Shown piece by piece: positions 34,967 through 43,977 of a stretch of DNA of 64,000 bases. The notes below the pieces were generated by a model that saw only the letters and a program-made list of their open reading frames with translations, did no database searches and was not told where the DNA came from. Source of the stretch: Kineosporiaceae bacterium (GTDB taxonomy: Bacteria > Actinomycetota > Actinomycetes > Actinomycetales > Kineosporiaceae); NCBI GenBank assembly GCA_016713225.1, contig JADJPO010000001.1, forward strand, positions 1,054,001 to 1,118,000. The letters are read 5' to 3'. Numbering within the stretch: the stretch's first letter is position 1; each line of letters opens with the position of its first letter. The position numbers were made by a program, and so were the translations under genes.

Positions 34967-35653
34967 ATGCCCGCCGGAGCCCGTCCGACCACGGTGCTGC
35001 GACCACCGTCGTTTCTCGAGGTACTGCCCGAGCCAGGCCGTGATCGGGTGCTCGCAGCGTCCCGTCGCCGGGCATACGGCCCGGCCGAGATCCTGGTCCG
35101 CCAAGGTGACCCCGCCGGTTCGCTCTATCTGGTCGAGACCGGCTCGCTCGCCGTCCGGTTGACCACGCCCGTCGGCGACTCGGTGATGCTGTCGGTGATG
35201 GGTGCCGGTGACGTCTTCGGCGAGGTGGGTCTGCTCGTCGAACAGCAGGAGCGCACGGCGACCGTGCAGTCCTTCGGCTCTGCTGTCGCCCACATCCTGC
35301 AGCGCGACGATTTCGAGCGTCTGCGGGCGGCGCATGTCGAGGTCAACGACTTCCTGCTGGTGCTGCTCGCCCGGCGAACCGATCGGTTGAGCCGGCTGGT
35401 CGCCGAGGCCCACTACCTGCCGGTGGACAAGCGCGTGGCCCGCCGGCTGCTCGAGACCGGGCGGCACTTCTCGCAGGGAGTGCTCCCCGTGGTCGTTCCG
35501 CTGACCCAGGACGACGTCGCGCAGCTCGCCGGGACCACGCGCCCCACCACCAACCAGGTCCTCAAGGGGTTCGAGGCGGACGGCGTCGTCCGGCTGGCCC
35601 GGGGGCGAGTCGAGATCCTCGACGTGGCCGGACTGCGCGAGAGGTGCCGATGA
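34967..35653 (+). CDS. Crp/Fnr-family transcription regulator
   Basis: The N-terminal cyclic-nucleotide-binding fold spans residues 10-125 (GDPAGSLYLVETGSLAV, SVMGAGDVFGEVGLL), a long dimer helix follows, and a winged helix-turn-helix ends the protein (LTQDDVAQLAGTTRPTTNQV). The cAMP pocket is only partly like Crp: GEVGLL is kept, but the usual R-S/T pair after it is replaced (VEQQERTATVQ), so the ligand is uncertain. It is divergent from the chemoreceptor. A TGTCAG-N4-CTGACA repeat (35687-35702) follows the gene. Confidence 0.87.
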   Translation: MPAGARPTTVLRPPSFLEVLPEPGRDRVLAASRRRAYGPAEILVRQGDPAGSLYLVETGSLAVRLTTPVGDSVMLSVMGAGDVFGEVGLLVEQQERTATVQSFGSAVAHILQRDDFERLRAAHVEVNDFLLVLLARRTDRLSRLVAEAHYLPVDKRVARRLLETGRHFSQGVLPVVVPLTQDDVAQLAGTTRPTTNQVLKGFEADGVVRLARGRVEILDVAGLRERCR

Positions 35654-35686
35654 CGGACGCGAGCACGGCCACGGAATCCGGCGATG

Positions 35687-35702
35687 TGTCAGCGGGCTGA
35701 CA
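35687..35702. promoter_or_regulatory. Short inverted repeat after the Crp/Fnr gene
   Basis: TGTCAG and CTGACA flank four bases, 34 bases past the regulator stop and 120 before the membrane-protein start. It may be a terminator or a regulator site for the downstream pair. Confidence 0.35.
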
Positions 35703-35821
35703 GACCGGTCAGGACCTCACCGGGAACGCTGTGGCCACGGTCCGCTCCCGGCGTAGCGGTGCGAGGGGAATGTCGGGGCGGACCGCCCGATGCTCGCCTC
35801 GACACGGCCAGGAGGTCCCCG

Positions 35822-36379
35822 ATGAACGCCCAGAATTCCCCACGCCCGTCCGATCCAGCGTCGATCCTGGGGGCGATCCACAAGGCCAAACAGGTCGTCA
35901 AGGCGGACGACAAGCGCCAGGCGCAACTGGACAAGTGGGTCGAGCCGGTCATGGGCTTCCTGGTGGGGCTCGTGCCGCCGTCCTTGGCCAGCTGGGCCAT
36001 CAGCAAGGAGGTGGCCTCGCAGACGACCGTTGCCGGGGTCTTCATGGCCACGCTCGCGTTGTCCGCGGCCTTCGCGGGGGTCGTCATCATCCTTCGACGA
36101 CAGGCGGAGGGTTCGATCACGGGTGAGGGGGCCTGGGGCCTGGCGGTCTTGGCTTTCGTGGCGAGTACGGTCCTCGCCTCGTACACCGGCCACGGTGCGC
36201 TCGCGGCCGACCCGACCACACCGATAGCCGGGTCCCGGGGGTTCTTCTTCGTCCTCGAGGTGCTCTGGCTCGGTATCAAGACCTTCGGGATCGTGGGGGT
36301 GCTGATGGCCGCCCTGTCCGGGGCCTGGTTCGGGTGGCGCTTCGAGCGAATCCTCGCGGTGTTCCGCACGACCGCCTGA
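35822..36379 (+). CDS. Four-helix membrane protein of unknown function, partner of the STAND fusion
   Basis: I do not recognise the family. The 185-residue protein has a polar N-terminus (residues 1-45) and four hydrophobic segments: GFLVGLVPPSLASWAI, VFMATLALSAAFAGVVII, GLAVLAFVASTVLAS and IKTFGIVGVLMAALSGAWFG. GGAGG (35811-35815) precedes the ATG. Only 31 bases separate it from the giant cyclase-STAND protein, so the two are probably made from one mRNA. Confidence 0.75.
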   Translation: MNAQNSPRPSDPASILGAIHKAKQVVKADDKRQAQLDKWVEPVMGFLVGLVPPSLASWAISKEVASQTTVAGVFMATLALSAAFAGVVIILRRQAEGSITGEGAWGLAVLAFVASTVLASYTGHGALAADPTTPIAGSRGFFFVLEVLWLGIKTFGIVGVLMAALSGAWFGWRFERILAVFRTTA

Positions 36380-36410
36380 TCGATCAGCCGAAACCCGTTG
36401 GGGGAAACCG

Positions 36411-39400
36411 ATGCCCACCCGCACCTTCCTCTTCGTCGACCAGGTGCGCTCCACCGAACAGCTCACCCGGTTGGGCGACGCAGCGGCGCACGAACTGCGC
36501 CGTGCCCTGTTCGACCTGCTCCGGCAGGCCACCGAGGTGGCCGGTGGGCAGGAGGTGGACTTCACCGGCGACGGGTTGTTCTGCGCCTTCGAGGGTGCCG
36601 CCGAAGCGGTCGACGCCGCCGTGACGATGCAGCAACTGGCCTGGTCGTTCAACGGTCGGCGCGGCGCCGAGTCACAGCTCGCGATCCGGATCGGGGTCAA
36701 CACCGGAGAGCCGCTGGAGAGCGAGGGGGGCGGCTACTTCGGTGTCGCCGTGGTCATCGCCGCGCGGCTGTGCGCGATCGCCGAGGAGGGCCAGATCCTC
36801 GCCTCCGATGTGGTGCGGGCTCTGGTGGAACCCCGCGGTGTGTACGAGTTCGCGCCGCTGGGACGTCTGGACCTGAAGGGTGTCCCGGAGGCTGTCTCGA
36901 CGACGATCATCCGCTGGGCACCCGACGAGGCCCGCCGGCGTTTGCCGCCGGCCCTGGACGTGACCACGGCAGCTCCCTTCGTCGGGCGATCGGAGGAGCT
37001 CGCCGCGGTCGACCACGCCTGGCAGACGGTGCGAGGCGGTGCGCGACGGTTGGTCCTGGTCAGTGGTGAGGCGGGGATCGGGGTGAGCCGGTTCCTCGCC
37101 GAGGCGGCGGGACGGGCCGGGGCAGACGGTGCCGCGATCTGGTTCGGCCAGGGCGACGGCGTCGGTCAGCAGCTCGGCGCGTGGGCCGAGGCGTTCGGCG
37201 GCTGGGCGGCGGGAATGCCGCGTGCCGAGCTGCGTCTCGCCTTGGGTGACAAGGGATCCGAGCTGGCGCGTCTCGTTCCGGAGCTCACCACGTGGCTTCC
37301 CCGGCTGACACCGCCGACCCGGGTGGAGGGAGCGGCCGGGACGTTCCTGGCCGCTGGTGCCCTGGACGAGGTGATCGTCCGCTGGTCGGCCCAGGAGCCG
37401 ATGGTCGTCGTCCTGGATCGTCTGGAGGAGGCCGACGCCGACACCCTGGCGGTCATCCGGCGGGTGTGCGAGTCGGTCCGCGACGCCCGGCTGCTCGTGC
37501 TGGCCGGGTACGAGCCCTCGGCGGTGGGCACCCCTCGGGTGCTGGCCGCGCTGCAGGGAGTGCGGGACCTGGTTGACGTGCACCTGCACGGGCTCGACGA
37601 GCAGGAGATCGCCCAGTTGGTCGCGGGGGCCACCGGCGAACCGGCTGCGGACCAGCAGCTACGGGCGATCGCCCGGGAGAGTGAGGGCAGCCCCTACTTC
37701 GTGCTGCAGATGGCCTCCGCGTTGCGGCGACGGGGGATCACGACCCGGGTGGAGGAGGCGATCCACCGCGCGGACGGGTTGCGCGCCGACCTGCGGCTGC
37801 AGCGCGAGGAGATCACCCTCGGATTGCGTCAGCTCGAGCAACTGCGCGAGCCCTCCCCGACGGGCTCGCAGTCGGTGGAGCCGGATGGCACTCCCCCCGC
37901 CGACGTCCCGTGTCCCTACAAGGGTCTGGTGCCCTTCCAGCCCGAGGACGCCGAGGACTTCTGCGGCCGTGAGCTGCTCGTCGCCGAGCTCGTCGCCCGG
38001 GTGGCCTCGAACCGCTTCGTGGCCGTGGTCGGGCCGTCGGGCTCGGGGAAGTCCTCGGTCGTGCGCGCTGGCCTGGTACCGGCCTTGGCCCGGGATGCGT
38101 TGCCGGGCAGCGTGTCCTGGGTTCCGGTGGTCATCATGCCGGGCGTGGATCCGCGGGATGCCGTCGACACCGCTCTCGCCTCGATCCCCGACGGTGCCCG
38201 GGCGGTGCTGGTGGTGGATCAGGCCGAGCAGCTGTGGACGCTCGCTACCGAGGACGATCGGCGGCGGGTGCTCGATCGGCTGGTGGCGCTGGCGGCCGAC
38301 GAGGTGGGGACGATCGTGGTCGTCGTCCTGCGCGCCGATCACTATGGGCGCGCGGCCGACCATGAGGCGTTCGCCGGCTTGGTCGCCGACTCGCAGGTGC
38401 TGGTCGGGCCGATGACGTCGAGTGAACTGCGCAGTGCCGTCGAGCGTCCCGCCGCGGCCGCCGGGCTGGTCCTGGAACCCGGTCTGGTCCAGGCGATCGT
38501 GGACGACAGCAGTGGCCAGCCGGGGGTGCTGCCGCTGGTCTCGACCGCGCTGCTCGAGACCTGGCAACGCCGGCGTGGCCGGTCGCTCACCCTGGCCGGG
38601 CATGCCGAGGCGGGCGGGGTTCGCGGCGCGATCGCCCATCTGGCCGACTCGGCGTACGGCGATCTGGACCCGCCACGGCGCGAGGCAGCCCGTCGGGTGT
38701 TGCTCCGGATGGCCTCGCCCGGGGCGGGCGGGGATGACGTCGCCCGACCGTTGCCGTTGACCGAGCTCGCGGGGGACGACGAAGCGCGCTCGGCGCTGGA
38801 CCACCTGACGGCCCGCCGGCTGGTGACCGTCTCGGCCACGACCGCCCAGGTGGCGCACGAGGCGCTGCTGCGGGAGTGGCCACGGTTGCGCGGCTGGTTG
38901 GAGGCAGATCGCGAGACGCGGCTGCGGCATCACCAGATCGCATCGGCCGCAACGGAATGGGAGGCTTCGGGCCACGACTCTGCAGCCCTGCTGCGGGGGT
39001 CGCGGCTGGCGGTTGCCCTGGACCTGGTGGCTGCGCAGCCGGACCGGCTCAACGCGATCGAGCACGCGCTGGTCGCCGCCTCCGACAGCGCGCGCACCGA
39101 CGAGCTCGGGCGTGCGCGTCGCACCACGCGGCGGTTCCAGCTGTTGGCCGCGGGCCTGGTGGTGCTCCTGGTCGGTGCGCTCGCGGCGTCCGGCTTCGCC
39201 CTGGTCCAACGTCGGCAGGCCACCCTGCGAGCCGAGCAGGCCGACGCTCGCGGCCTGGCCGCGCAGGCGCTCGCCCACGCGTCGACCACGGTGGACCGGG
39301 CGTTGGTGTTGGGGGTCGAGGGCCATCGACGTGATCAGTCGGTGGACACCGAGGGGGGTCTGCTCGCGGCGTTGAACGGCGCTCGCTACCTGACGGCCTA

Positions 39401-41327
39401 CCGGCCGACGCTGGCCGGGCTGATCGACACGGCCGTGTCGGACGACGGTCGGACGGTGTGGACGATCGACACCGAGGGGGTGATCCGGCGGGTCGACAGC
39501 CTCACCTGGACCAAGAGCGCGCCGCTGCTGACCGCCTCGGCCCCGCCGCGCTATCTGGCCGCGAGTGCGGACGGCGCTCGCCTGCTCTATGCCGACGAGG
39601 ACGGCTCGCACGTGGTGGACACGCGAACCGGGCGTCAGCGGGGGCCGACCATCGGCCGCAGCCCGGTGACGGCGGGATCGATCAGTCCCGACGGCACCAC
39701 AGTGCTGGCGCACGACCGGTCGACCCGACAGGCGCTGGTGGTCGACGCCGCCACCGGCCGGCAGCGGGCCGCCATCCGGATCGGCGCCGGGATCACCACG
39801 GTGGGTGCGCTGCGGCCCGGTCACGACGAGGTCGTGGTGGCCACGTGGAGCAGCCAGTCGCTGATCCGCCGGTACGACCTGGACGGCACGCCGCTCGGTC
39901 CCGAACGTGATCTCGACCTCGGGCCGATCGACGCGGTCTCGGCGAGCCCGGACGGTAAGCAGTACGTGATCGTGTCCGCGAACCGGGTGCTGCTCGTCGA
40001 TGCCGAGACGTTCGAACCGGTGGGCCAGCCGGCGGTGCTACGCGGTGGGCGCACCAACGACCATGCCTTCAGCCCGGACGGCGCGGTGCTCGCGGTCACC
40101 GGGGACGACGGGTCGGTAACGGTGATCGACCGTGCCGACTCCTCGATCGTGACCACGATCAACGGTCTCGAGGGCGCGTCCTGGCCGGAGTTCCTGAGCT
40201 CGCGCCGCCTGCTGGCTGTCACCGACAACCAGGCCGCCGAGTACGACCTCGATCGGCCGGTGGCGATCGCCGACGCCGTGCGGGACAGCGCCTTCGTGGC
40301 GTCGTCGGCGTTGCGCCGGTCCACCGGGCAGGCGCAGGACCAGGTGCTGGTGTCGGGAGAAACGGGGCTGGCTCTGATCGGCGCCGACCTGCAACGGACC
40401 ACCGTGCCGATGGAGTCGATGAACGGCTGGTTCCGGGACGCGGTCGCGGTGGCCCCGGGGGGCAAGCTCGCCGCCGTCCACCGGTACTTCCTGGACCAGG
40501 ACCACATGGCGGCCGAGGCGGCCGTCGACCTCATCGATCTGCCCTCGGGGCGCGTCCGGGGAACGGTGCCACTGAACGGACGGATCGAGGAGCACCGGTT
40601 CAACCCCCGCCTGTTGTTCTCCCCCGACGGCTCTCGGGTGGCGGTCGGGATGCGCAGCGGGGCGGTGGCCCTGCTGGATGCCGACCGCTACCGGGTGGTG
40701 CTGCCACCGACCGATGTCGATTCGATGCATCACGTCATCGTGGGGCTCTGGTGGGCGCCCGATGGAACGGCACTGCTGGCCGGCGGGCAGGACGGCATCC
40801 TGTACGAGCTCGATCCGGCCACCGGCCGGCCTCGGCGGCAGGTGGAGCTGGCCGCCGGGGGCGGGATCAGCGGGATCGCTCCGGTGCCGGACAGCACTCT
40901 GCTCGCGGTGTCGACCGAGGCGGGGCAGGTGTTCGTGGTGGACTTCTCGACCATGACGCTGTCGGGTCAGCCCCTGAGTGCCGGCGCCACCCAGTTGCAG
41001 GCGGTCGCGGTGTCCCCGGATGGACAGCGGATCGCCGCCTCCAGCCGGGACGGCGCGATCCGGATCTGGGAACGGACCACCGGTCGTGCCGTGGGCCCCG
41101 CACTCGGGGCGCACAGCGAGGGCTCCGAGCTGATGTTCGCCTCCGACGGCCGGTTGATCAGCGTGGGGTACGAGGGAACGATGCTCGTCTGGCGTCTCGA
41201 CGCGACGTCCCTCGAGCAGCGCGCGTGCGAACTCGCCGGGCGCAACCTCACGCAGGACGAGTGGCGGCGCTTTCTGCCGGACCGTGACTACCGCGTCAGC
41301 TGCCCCGGCCACCCGTCGGGCACCTGA
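36411..41327 (+). CDS. Giant signalling fusion: cyclase-homology, AAA_16-like, nSTAND NTPase, membrane helix, beta-propeller
   Basis: The 1638 residues divide into a class III cyclase homology domain (1-170), an AAA_16-like ATPase (about 188-470), an nSTAND1 NTPase (about 498-880, beginning CPYKGLVPFQPEDAEDFCGR), a membrane helix near 907-928 and a WD40-like beta-propeller (about 1005-1610). In the cyclase domain both metal aspartates are kept (FVDQVRSTE, FTGDGLF), but the usual Lys before GDG is Asp and the VN-x-AAR Asn is Val. The AAA_16 P-loop reads GEAGIGVSR, lacking the Lys. The nSTAND P-loop GPSGSGKSSVVR near 540 is intact. The C-terminus (ACELAGRNLTQDEWRRFLP) is typical of STAND-propeller proteins. 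Such proteins act as signal-triggered switches; the output here is unknown. Confidence 0.85.
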   Translation: MPTRTFLFVDQVRSTEQLTRLGDAAAHELRRALFDLLRQATEVAGGQEVDFTGDGLFCAFEGAAEAVDAAVTMQQLAWSFNGRRGAESQLAIRIGVNTGEPLESEGGGYFGVAVVIAARLCAIAEEGQILASDVVRALVEPRGVYEFAPLGRLDLKGVPEAVSTTIIRWAPDEARRRLPPALDVTTAAPFVGRSEELAAVDHAWQTVRGGARRLVLVSGEAGIGVSRFLAEAAGRAGADGAAIWFGQGDGVGQQLGAWAEAFGGWAAGMPRAELRLALGDKGSELARLVPELTTWLPRLTPPTRVEGAAGTFLAAGALDEVIVRWSAQEPMVVVLDRLEEADADTLAVIRRVCESVRDARLLVLAGYEPSAVGTPRVLAALQGVRDLVDVHLHGLDEQEIAQLVAGATGEPAADQQLRAIARESEGSPYFVLQMASALRRRGITTRVEEAIHRADGLRADLRLQREEITLGLRQLEQLREPSPTGSQSVEPDGTPPADVPCPYKGLVPFQPEDAEDFCGRELLVAELVARVASNRFVAVVGPSGSGKSSVVRAGLVPALARDALPGSVSWVPVVIMPGVDPRDAVDTALASIPDGARAVLVVDQAEQLWTLATEDDRRRVLDRLVALAADEVGTIVVVVLRADHYGRAADHEAFAGLVADSQVLVGPMTSSELRSAVERPAAAAGLVLEPGLVQAIVDDSSGQPGVLPLVSTALLETWQRRRGRSLTLAGHAEAGGVRGAIAHLADSAYGDLDPPRREAARRVLLRMASPGAGGDDVARPLPLTELAGDDEARSALDHLTARRLVTVSATTAQVAHEALLREWPRLRGWLEADRETRLRHHQIASAATEWEASGHDSAALLRGSRLAVALDLVAAQPDRLNAIEHALVAASDSARTDELGRARRTTRRFQLLAAGLVVLLVGALAASGFALVQRRQATLRAEQADARGLAAQALAHASTTVDRALVLGVEGHRRDQSVDTEGGLLAALNGARYLTAYRPTLAGLIDTAVSDDGRTVWTIDTEGVIRRVDSLTWTKSAPLLTASAPPRYLAASADGARLLYADEDGSHVVDTRTGRQRGPTIGRSPVTAGSISPDGTTVLAHDRSTRQALVVDAATGRQRAAIRIGAGITTVGALRPGHDEVVVATWSSQSLIRRYDLDGTPLGPERDLDLGPIDAVSASPDGKQYVIVSANRVLLVDAETFEPVGQPAVLRGGRTNDHAFSPDGAVLAVTGDDGSVTVIDRADSSIVTTINGLEGASWPEFLSSRRLLAVTDNQAAEYDLDRPVAIADAVRDSAFVASSALRRSTGQAQDQVLVSGETGLALIGADLQRTTVPMESMNGWFRDAVAVAPGGKLAAVHRYFLDQDHMAAEAAVDLIDLPSGRVRGTVPLNGRIEEHRFNPRLLFSPDGSRVAVGMRSGAVALLDADRYRVVLPPTDVDSMHHVIVGLWWAPDGTALLAGGQDGILYELDPATGRPRRQVELAAGGGISGIAPVPDSTLLAVSTEAGQVFVVDFSTMTLSGQPLSAGATQLQAVAVSPDGQRIAASSRDGAIRIWERTTGRAVGPALGAHSEGSELMFASDGRLISVGYEGTMLVWRLDATSLEQRACELAGRNLTQDEWRRFLPDRDYRVSCPGHPSGT

Positions 41328-41342
41328 CCGCGCCCGCCGGCG

Positions 41343-41392
41343 GCAGAGGCCACCGGATGCCTCTGCTCGAGCCCGCGGGTTGCCGCCCGCGG
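41343..41392 (+). terminator. Double hairpin after the STAND operon
   Basis: Two consecutive stems: GCAGAGG (41343-41349) with CCTCTGC (41360-41366), then CCGCGGG (41373-41379) with CCCGCGG (41386-41392). They lie in the 163-base gap before the secreted-protein gene. Confidence 0.55.
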
Positions 41393-41490
41393 TCGGTCTG
41401 GTGTGGGGATGTGTCACGCAGCCGACAGACGGCAGGTTGCCGATCGCTGAACCTGGTCTGGTCCGCGACGTCCGATCTCAGGAGGAACCC

Positions 41491-41964
41491 ATGACCGATC
41501 AACCCATCTCGTGCATCGACCCCGCATTCCGCCGCGCCCGTTCCGGACGGTCGAGGTCACGCCTCGGGTCGATGGTTGCCCTCGTCGTCGCTGCCTCGGC
41601 GCTGTTCTCGGCTGCCCCGGCACGCGCCGCCGTCATCGACATCGACGCCGTCACCACGGTGACCAAAGGCGGCGGTCTGACCGGGAACGTCTACTGGCGC
41701 AACCTGAACGACGGTTTCGCGCAGCTGACCGTGCACAACGACATTACCGACCGCTACTGCGTCGTCGTCGAGGACCGGGTCAAGCGCAACGGGGTCTGGG
41801 GTCCCTGGCGCCACGGTAGCTACTGCTTCTACGCCACGTACGCGATCAATCTGCCGTCCTACAACACGGGCCGGCGGATCGACAGCTGGCAGTTCCGCAG
41901 CCATTCGGCCAACCGCGGGCCGGACGACTGGGACACGGACACCAACGCACCCGGGGGCGCCTGA
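41491..41964 (+). CDS. Secreted protein of unknown function
   Basis: A basic stretch (RRARSGRSRSRLGS) and a hydrophobic core (MVALVVAASALFSAAPARA) form a signal peptide with a likely A-x-A cleavage around residue 46. The mature part of about 110 residues is rich in aromatic residues and beta-strand patterns (GNVYWRNLNDGFAQLTVHND) and has two cysteines (RYCVVV, SYCFYA) that may form a disulfide. I do not recognise the family. GGAGG at about 41481 precedes ATG 41491. Confidence 0.72.
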   Translation: MTDQPISCIDPAFRRARSGRSRSRLGSMVALVVAASALFSAAPARAAVIDIDAVTTVTKGGGLTGNVYWRNLNDGFAQLTVHNDITDRYCVVVEDRVKRNGVWGPWRHGSYCFYATYAINLPSYNTGRRIDSWQFRSHSANRGPDDWDTDTNAPGGA

Positions 41965-41981
41965 CCTGCGGTGACCTGACA

Positions 41982-42018
41982 GCAGCGCCGGCCGGCGGGT
42001 CCAGCCGGCCGGCGCTGC
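41982..42018. terminator. Bidirectional hairpin terminator
   Basis: A perfect 15-bp GC stem (41982-41996 with 42004-42018) around a seven-base loop lies between two convergent genes for secreted proteins. Confidence 0.85.
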
Positions 42019-42047
42019 CGGTCAGGGGGCTCGGTGCCGGCGACCGA

Positions 42048-42980
42048 TCAGCGTGGGCTGATGGTCACCGAGTTCGAGAACACCGTGGCCGTGTCCTTGG
42101 TCGCACTCAGCGTGTAGGTGTACCGCGTGCCGCTGCGTGCCGTGGTGTCGGTGAAGCGGGATTGGGTGAGCGCCAGTGGCCAGGTCACCTGCACCGAGCG
42201 GCGTCCGACCGTGTGGACCCGGTTGAGCTGGAGCCCGGTCGCGGACGACCGCGGATTGGTCCAGGTCAGCACGACCTGCCCGCGCCGGGGTGAGGTGGCT
42301 CGCAGGTTCTGTGCCACGGCCAGTGGGGGCTCGGTGACCGTGATCAGCACCTGGGCGTAGCCGATCTCGGCGATGCCGTCGGCGGCCAGGCGCTCGGCCC
42401 GCAGGGTGACCGTGTACACGCCGGGCCGCTCGAAGGTGTGACTCGCGCTGGTGCCGAAGACCCAGTTCGCGTCACCGAAGGTCCAGCGCGCGCTCGAACC
42501 GGCGGGGGCGGTGGCGGTCACGTCGACCGTCAGCGGGTAGGCGCCGGTGGTGACGTTCGCGGTCACCGAGACCGGGACGACGCGGAACGGGGGGATCGGC
42601 AGCGTGAACGGCGCCGAGTCGGCGGGGCCCGACACCTCGCCGTACTGGTTCACCGAACGAATCCGGTACGTGACCGTGCCGGCGAGCGGGTAGTCGTAGT
42701 CGAGGAACGATGTGGCGAAGTTCGACGCCGTGCCGACCTGGCCGAACCCGCCGTTGTTCGACGACCGTTCCACGATGAAGGACGTGACGTCGGGTTCGGC
42801 CGGGTGCGGACCCCACAGCACGAGCAGGCTGCCATTGTTCTCGGCCAGCACCGATACGCCGGTGGGTGCGTTCGGGGCGACCGCCTGAGCGGCCGGTGCC
42901 ACGAGCGCGGCCGCGCCGAGCAACAGCACGGCGAACAGCCCCACCAGGCGGGCGAACAGCTTCGGACGGGGAACGGGCAT
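42048..42980 (-). CDS. Secreted FnIII-PKD-FnIII protein
   Basis: The signal peptide LFARLVGLFAVLLLGAAALV ends near APAAQA. The mature protein has a fibronectin type III domain (PNAPTGVSVLAENNGSLLVL and SFIVERSSNNG), a PKD-like domain (GSSARWTFGDANWVFGTSAS, HTFERPGVYTVTLRA) and a second FnIII domain (AVAQNLRATSPRRGQVVLTW, SGTRYTYTLSA). No enzyme domain is attached, so a surface or binding role is likely. GGAGG stands eight bases before ATG 42980. Confidence 0.85.
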   Translation of the reverse strand: MPVPRPKLFARLVGLFAVLLLGAAALVAPAAQAVAPNAPTGVSVLAENNGSLLVLWGPHPAEPDVTSFIVERSSNNGGFGQVGTASNFATSFLDYDYPLAGTVTYRIRSVNQYGEVSGPADSAPFTLPIPPFRVVPVSVTANVTTGAYPLTVDVTATAPAGSSARWTFGDANWVFGTSASHTFERPGVYTVTLRAERLAADGIAEIGYAQVLITVTEPPLAVAQNLRATSPRRGQVVLTWTNPRSSATGLQLNRVHTVGRRSVQVTWPLALTQSRFTDTTARSGTRYTYTLSATKDTATVFSNSVTISPR

Positions 42981-43016
42981 GGCAGAGCCTCCGGATATCG
43001 TGGACTGAGCGCATCT

Positions 43017-43046
43017 ATCTGATGCATCAGCATGTGACCTTGTCAA
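43017..43046 (-). promoter_or_regulatory. Promoter of the FnIII-PKD gene
   Basis: On the minus strand TTGACA (43046-43041) and TCAGAT (43022-43017) are separated by 18 bases, leaving a leader of about 30 bases. The gap 42981-43265 holds nothing else clear. Confidence 0.55.
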
Positions 43047-43265
43047 CCGGGTCGACGGCCGGAGCGGCGAGGGGTCGGCCGGGTGGTGACGGGCGGTTGG
43101 CCCCTTCACCCGATCCCGCCCCTACCTGCTGCCGTGATCGAATCGGTGTTCGGGCCTGTTCAGCCGCCGCGCTCATCTGCCGAGGCCTACCTCGTCATCG
43201 AGACGGTCATTCGACATCGGGGAGTTCACGAGTGCGGTACGGCGCGACGGGGCGGGTGCAGGACT

Positions 43266-43961
43266 GTGCGTGACGATCTGGCCGCCGCGGCGCCGTTGGT
43301 GGCTGCGGCGCTCGGCACCGCCCTCAGTCTGATCGGCACCGGGTGCTACCTGCGTGACGTCCGTCGGGGAACCACCACGCCGCATCGCGGCAGCTGGCTG
43401 GTGTGGGCAGTGATCGCCGTGATGGCGGCGGCCTCGCACGCCGCGGACGGTGGCCGCTGGGGTGTGGTGGCCCTGATCGGACAGGCGGTCGCCACGTTGG
43501 CCGTGCTCGTCCTGGCCGTGCCGCGCGGCGTGGGCGGGATCACGGCGGGCAACGCGGCCATGTTGGCGGTGGCGTTGGTCGGCGTCCTGGGTTGGGTGAC
43601 GCTCGACGATCCGACGGCGGCTGCGGCATGTGCGGCCATCGCGGACGGCGCCGGGCTGGTCGCCATCGTGCCCAAGATCTGGGCGGATCCCCACTCCGAG
43701 ACCGCCGCGACCTATGCCCTGGCCGGTGTCACCGGCCTGCTCACGATCCTCGCCGTGGGTCGGGGAGGCCCCGCATTGCTGCTGTTCCCGGTCTACTTCT
43801 GCCTGGCCAACACCGCGACCGCGCAGCTGATCGTGCTGCGGCGTCGCGCGGTCGTGCCGTCTCGTGGCGCGGCGCCGGTCGCGGTCGGTGACAGGTCGGT
43901 CGCCGCCCGGCTGCCGCAGCAACGCGTCGCCTCGCCCGAGCTGTTCCTGGCACCCGACTGA
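43266..43961 (+). CDS. Multi-pass membrane protein, SWEET/PQ-loop-like pattern
   Basis: The 231-residue protein has about seven hydrophobic helices. The repeated arrangement LSLIGTGCYLRDVRRGTTTP-HRGSWLVWAV and AGLVAIVPKIWADPHSETAA-TYALAGVTG is reminiscent of PQ-loop/SemiSWEET carriers, in which two triple-helix bundles repeat; the match is by pattern only. The C-terminal 40 residues are polar. GTG 43266 is used because upstream residues are not hydrophobic; no good ribosome site is visible. Confidence 0.65.
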   Translation: MRDDLAAAAPLVAAALGTALSLIGTGCYLRDVRRGTTTPHRGSWLVWAVIAVMAAASHAADGGRWGVVALIGQAVATLAVLVLAVPRGVGGITAGNAAMLAVALVGVLGWVTLDDPTAAAACAAIADGAGLVAIVPKIWADPHSETAATYALAGVTGLLTILAVGRGGPALLLFPVYFCLANTATAQLIVLRRRAVVPSRGAAPVAVGDRSVAARLPQQRVASPELFLAPD

Positions 43962-43977
43962 CCCCGACGGGCCGAGG

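Noticed and set aside
35687..35702. Crp-binding site TGTGA-N6-TCACA
   Set aside because: Half-sites are TGTCAG/CTGACA with a four-base spacer, not the Crp consensus; kept only as a generic inverted repeat.
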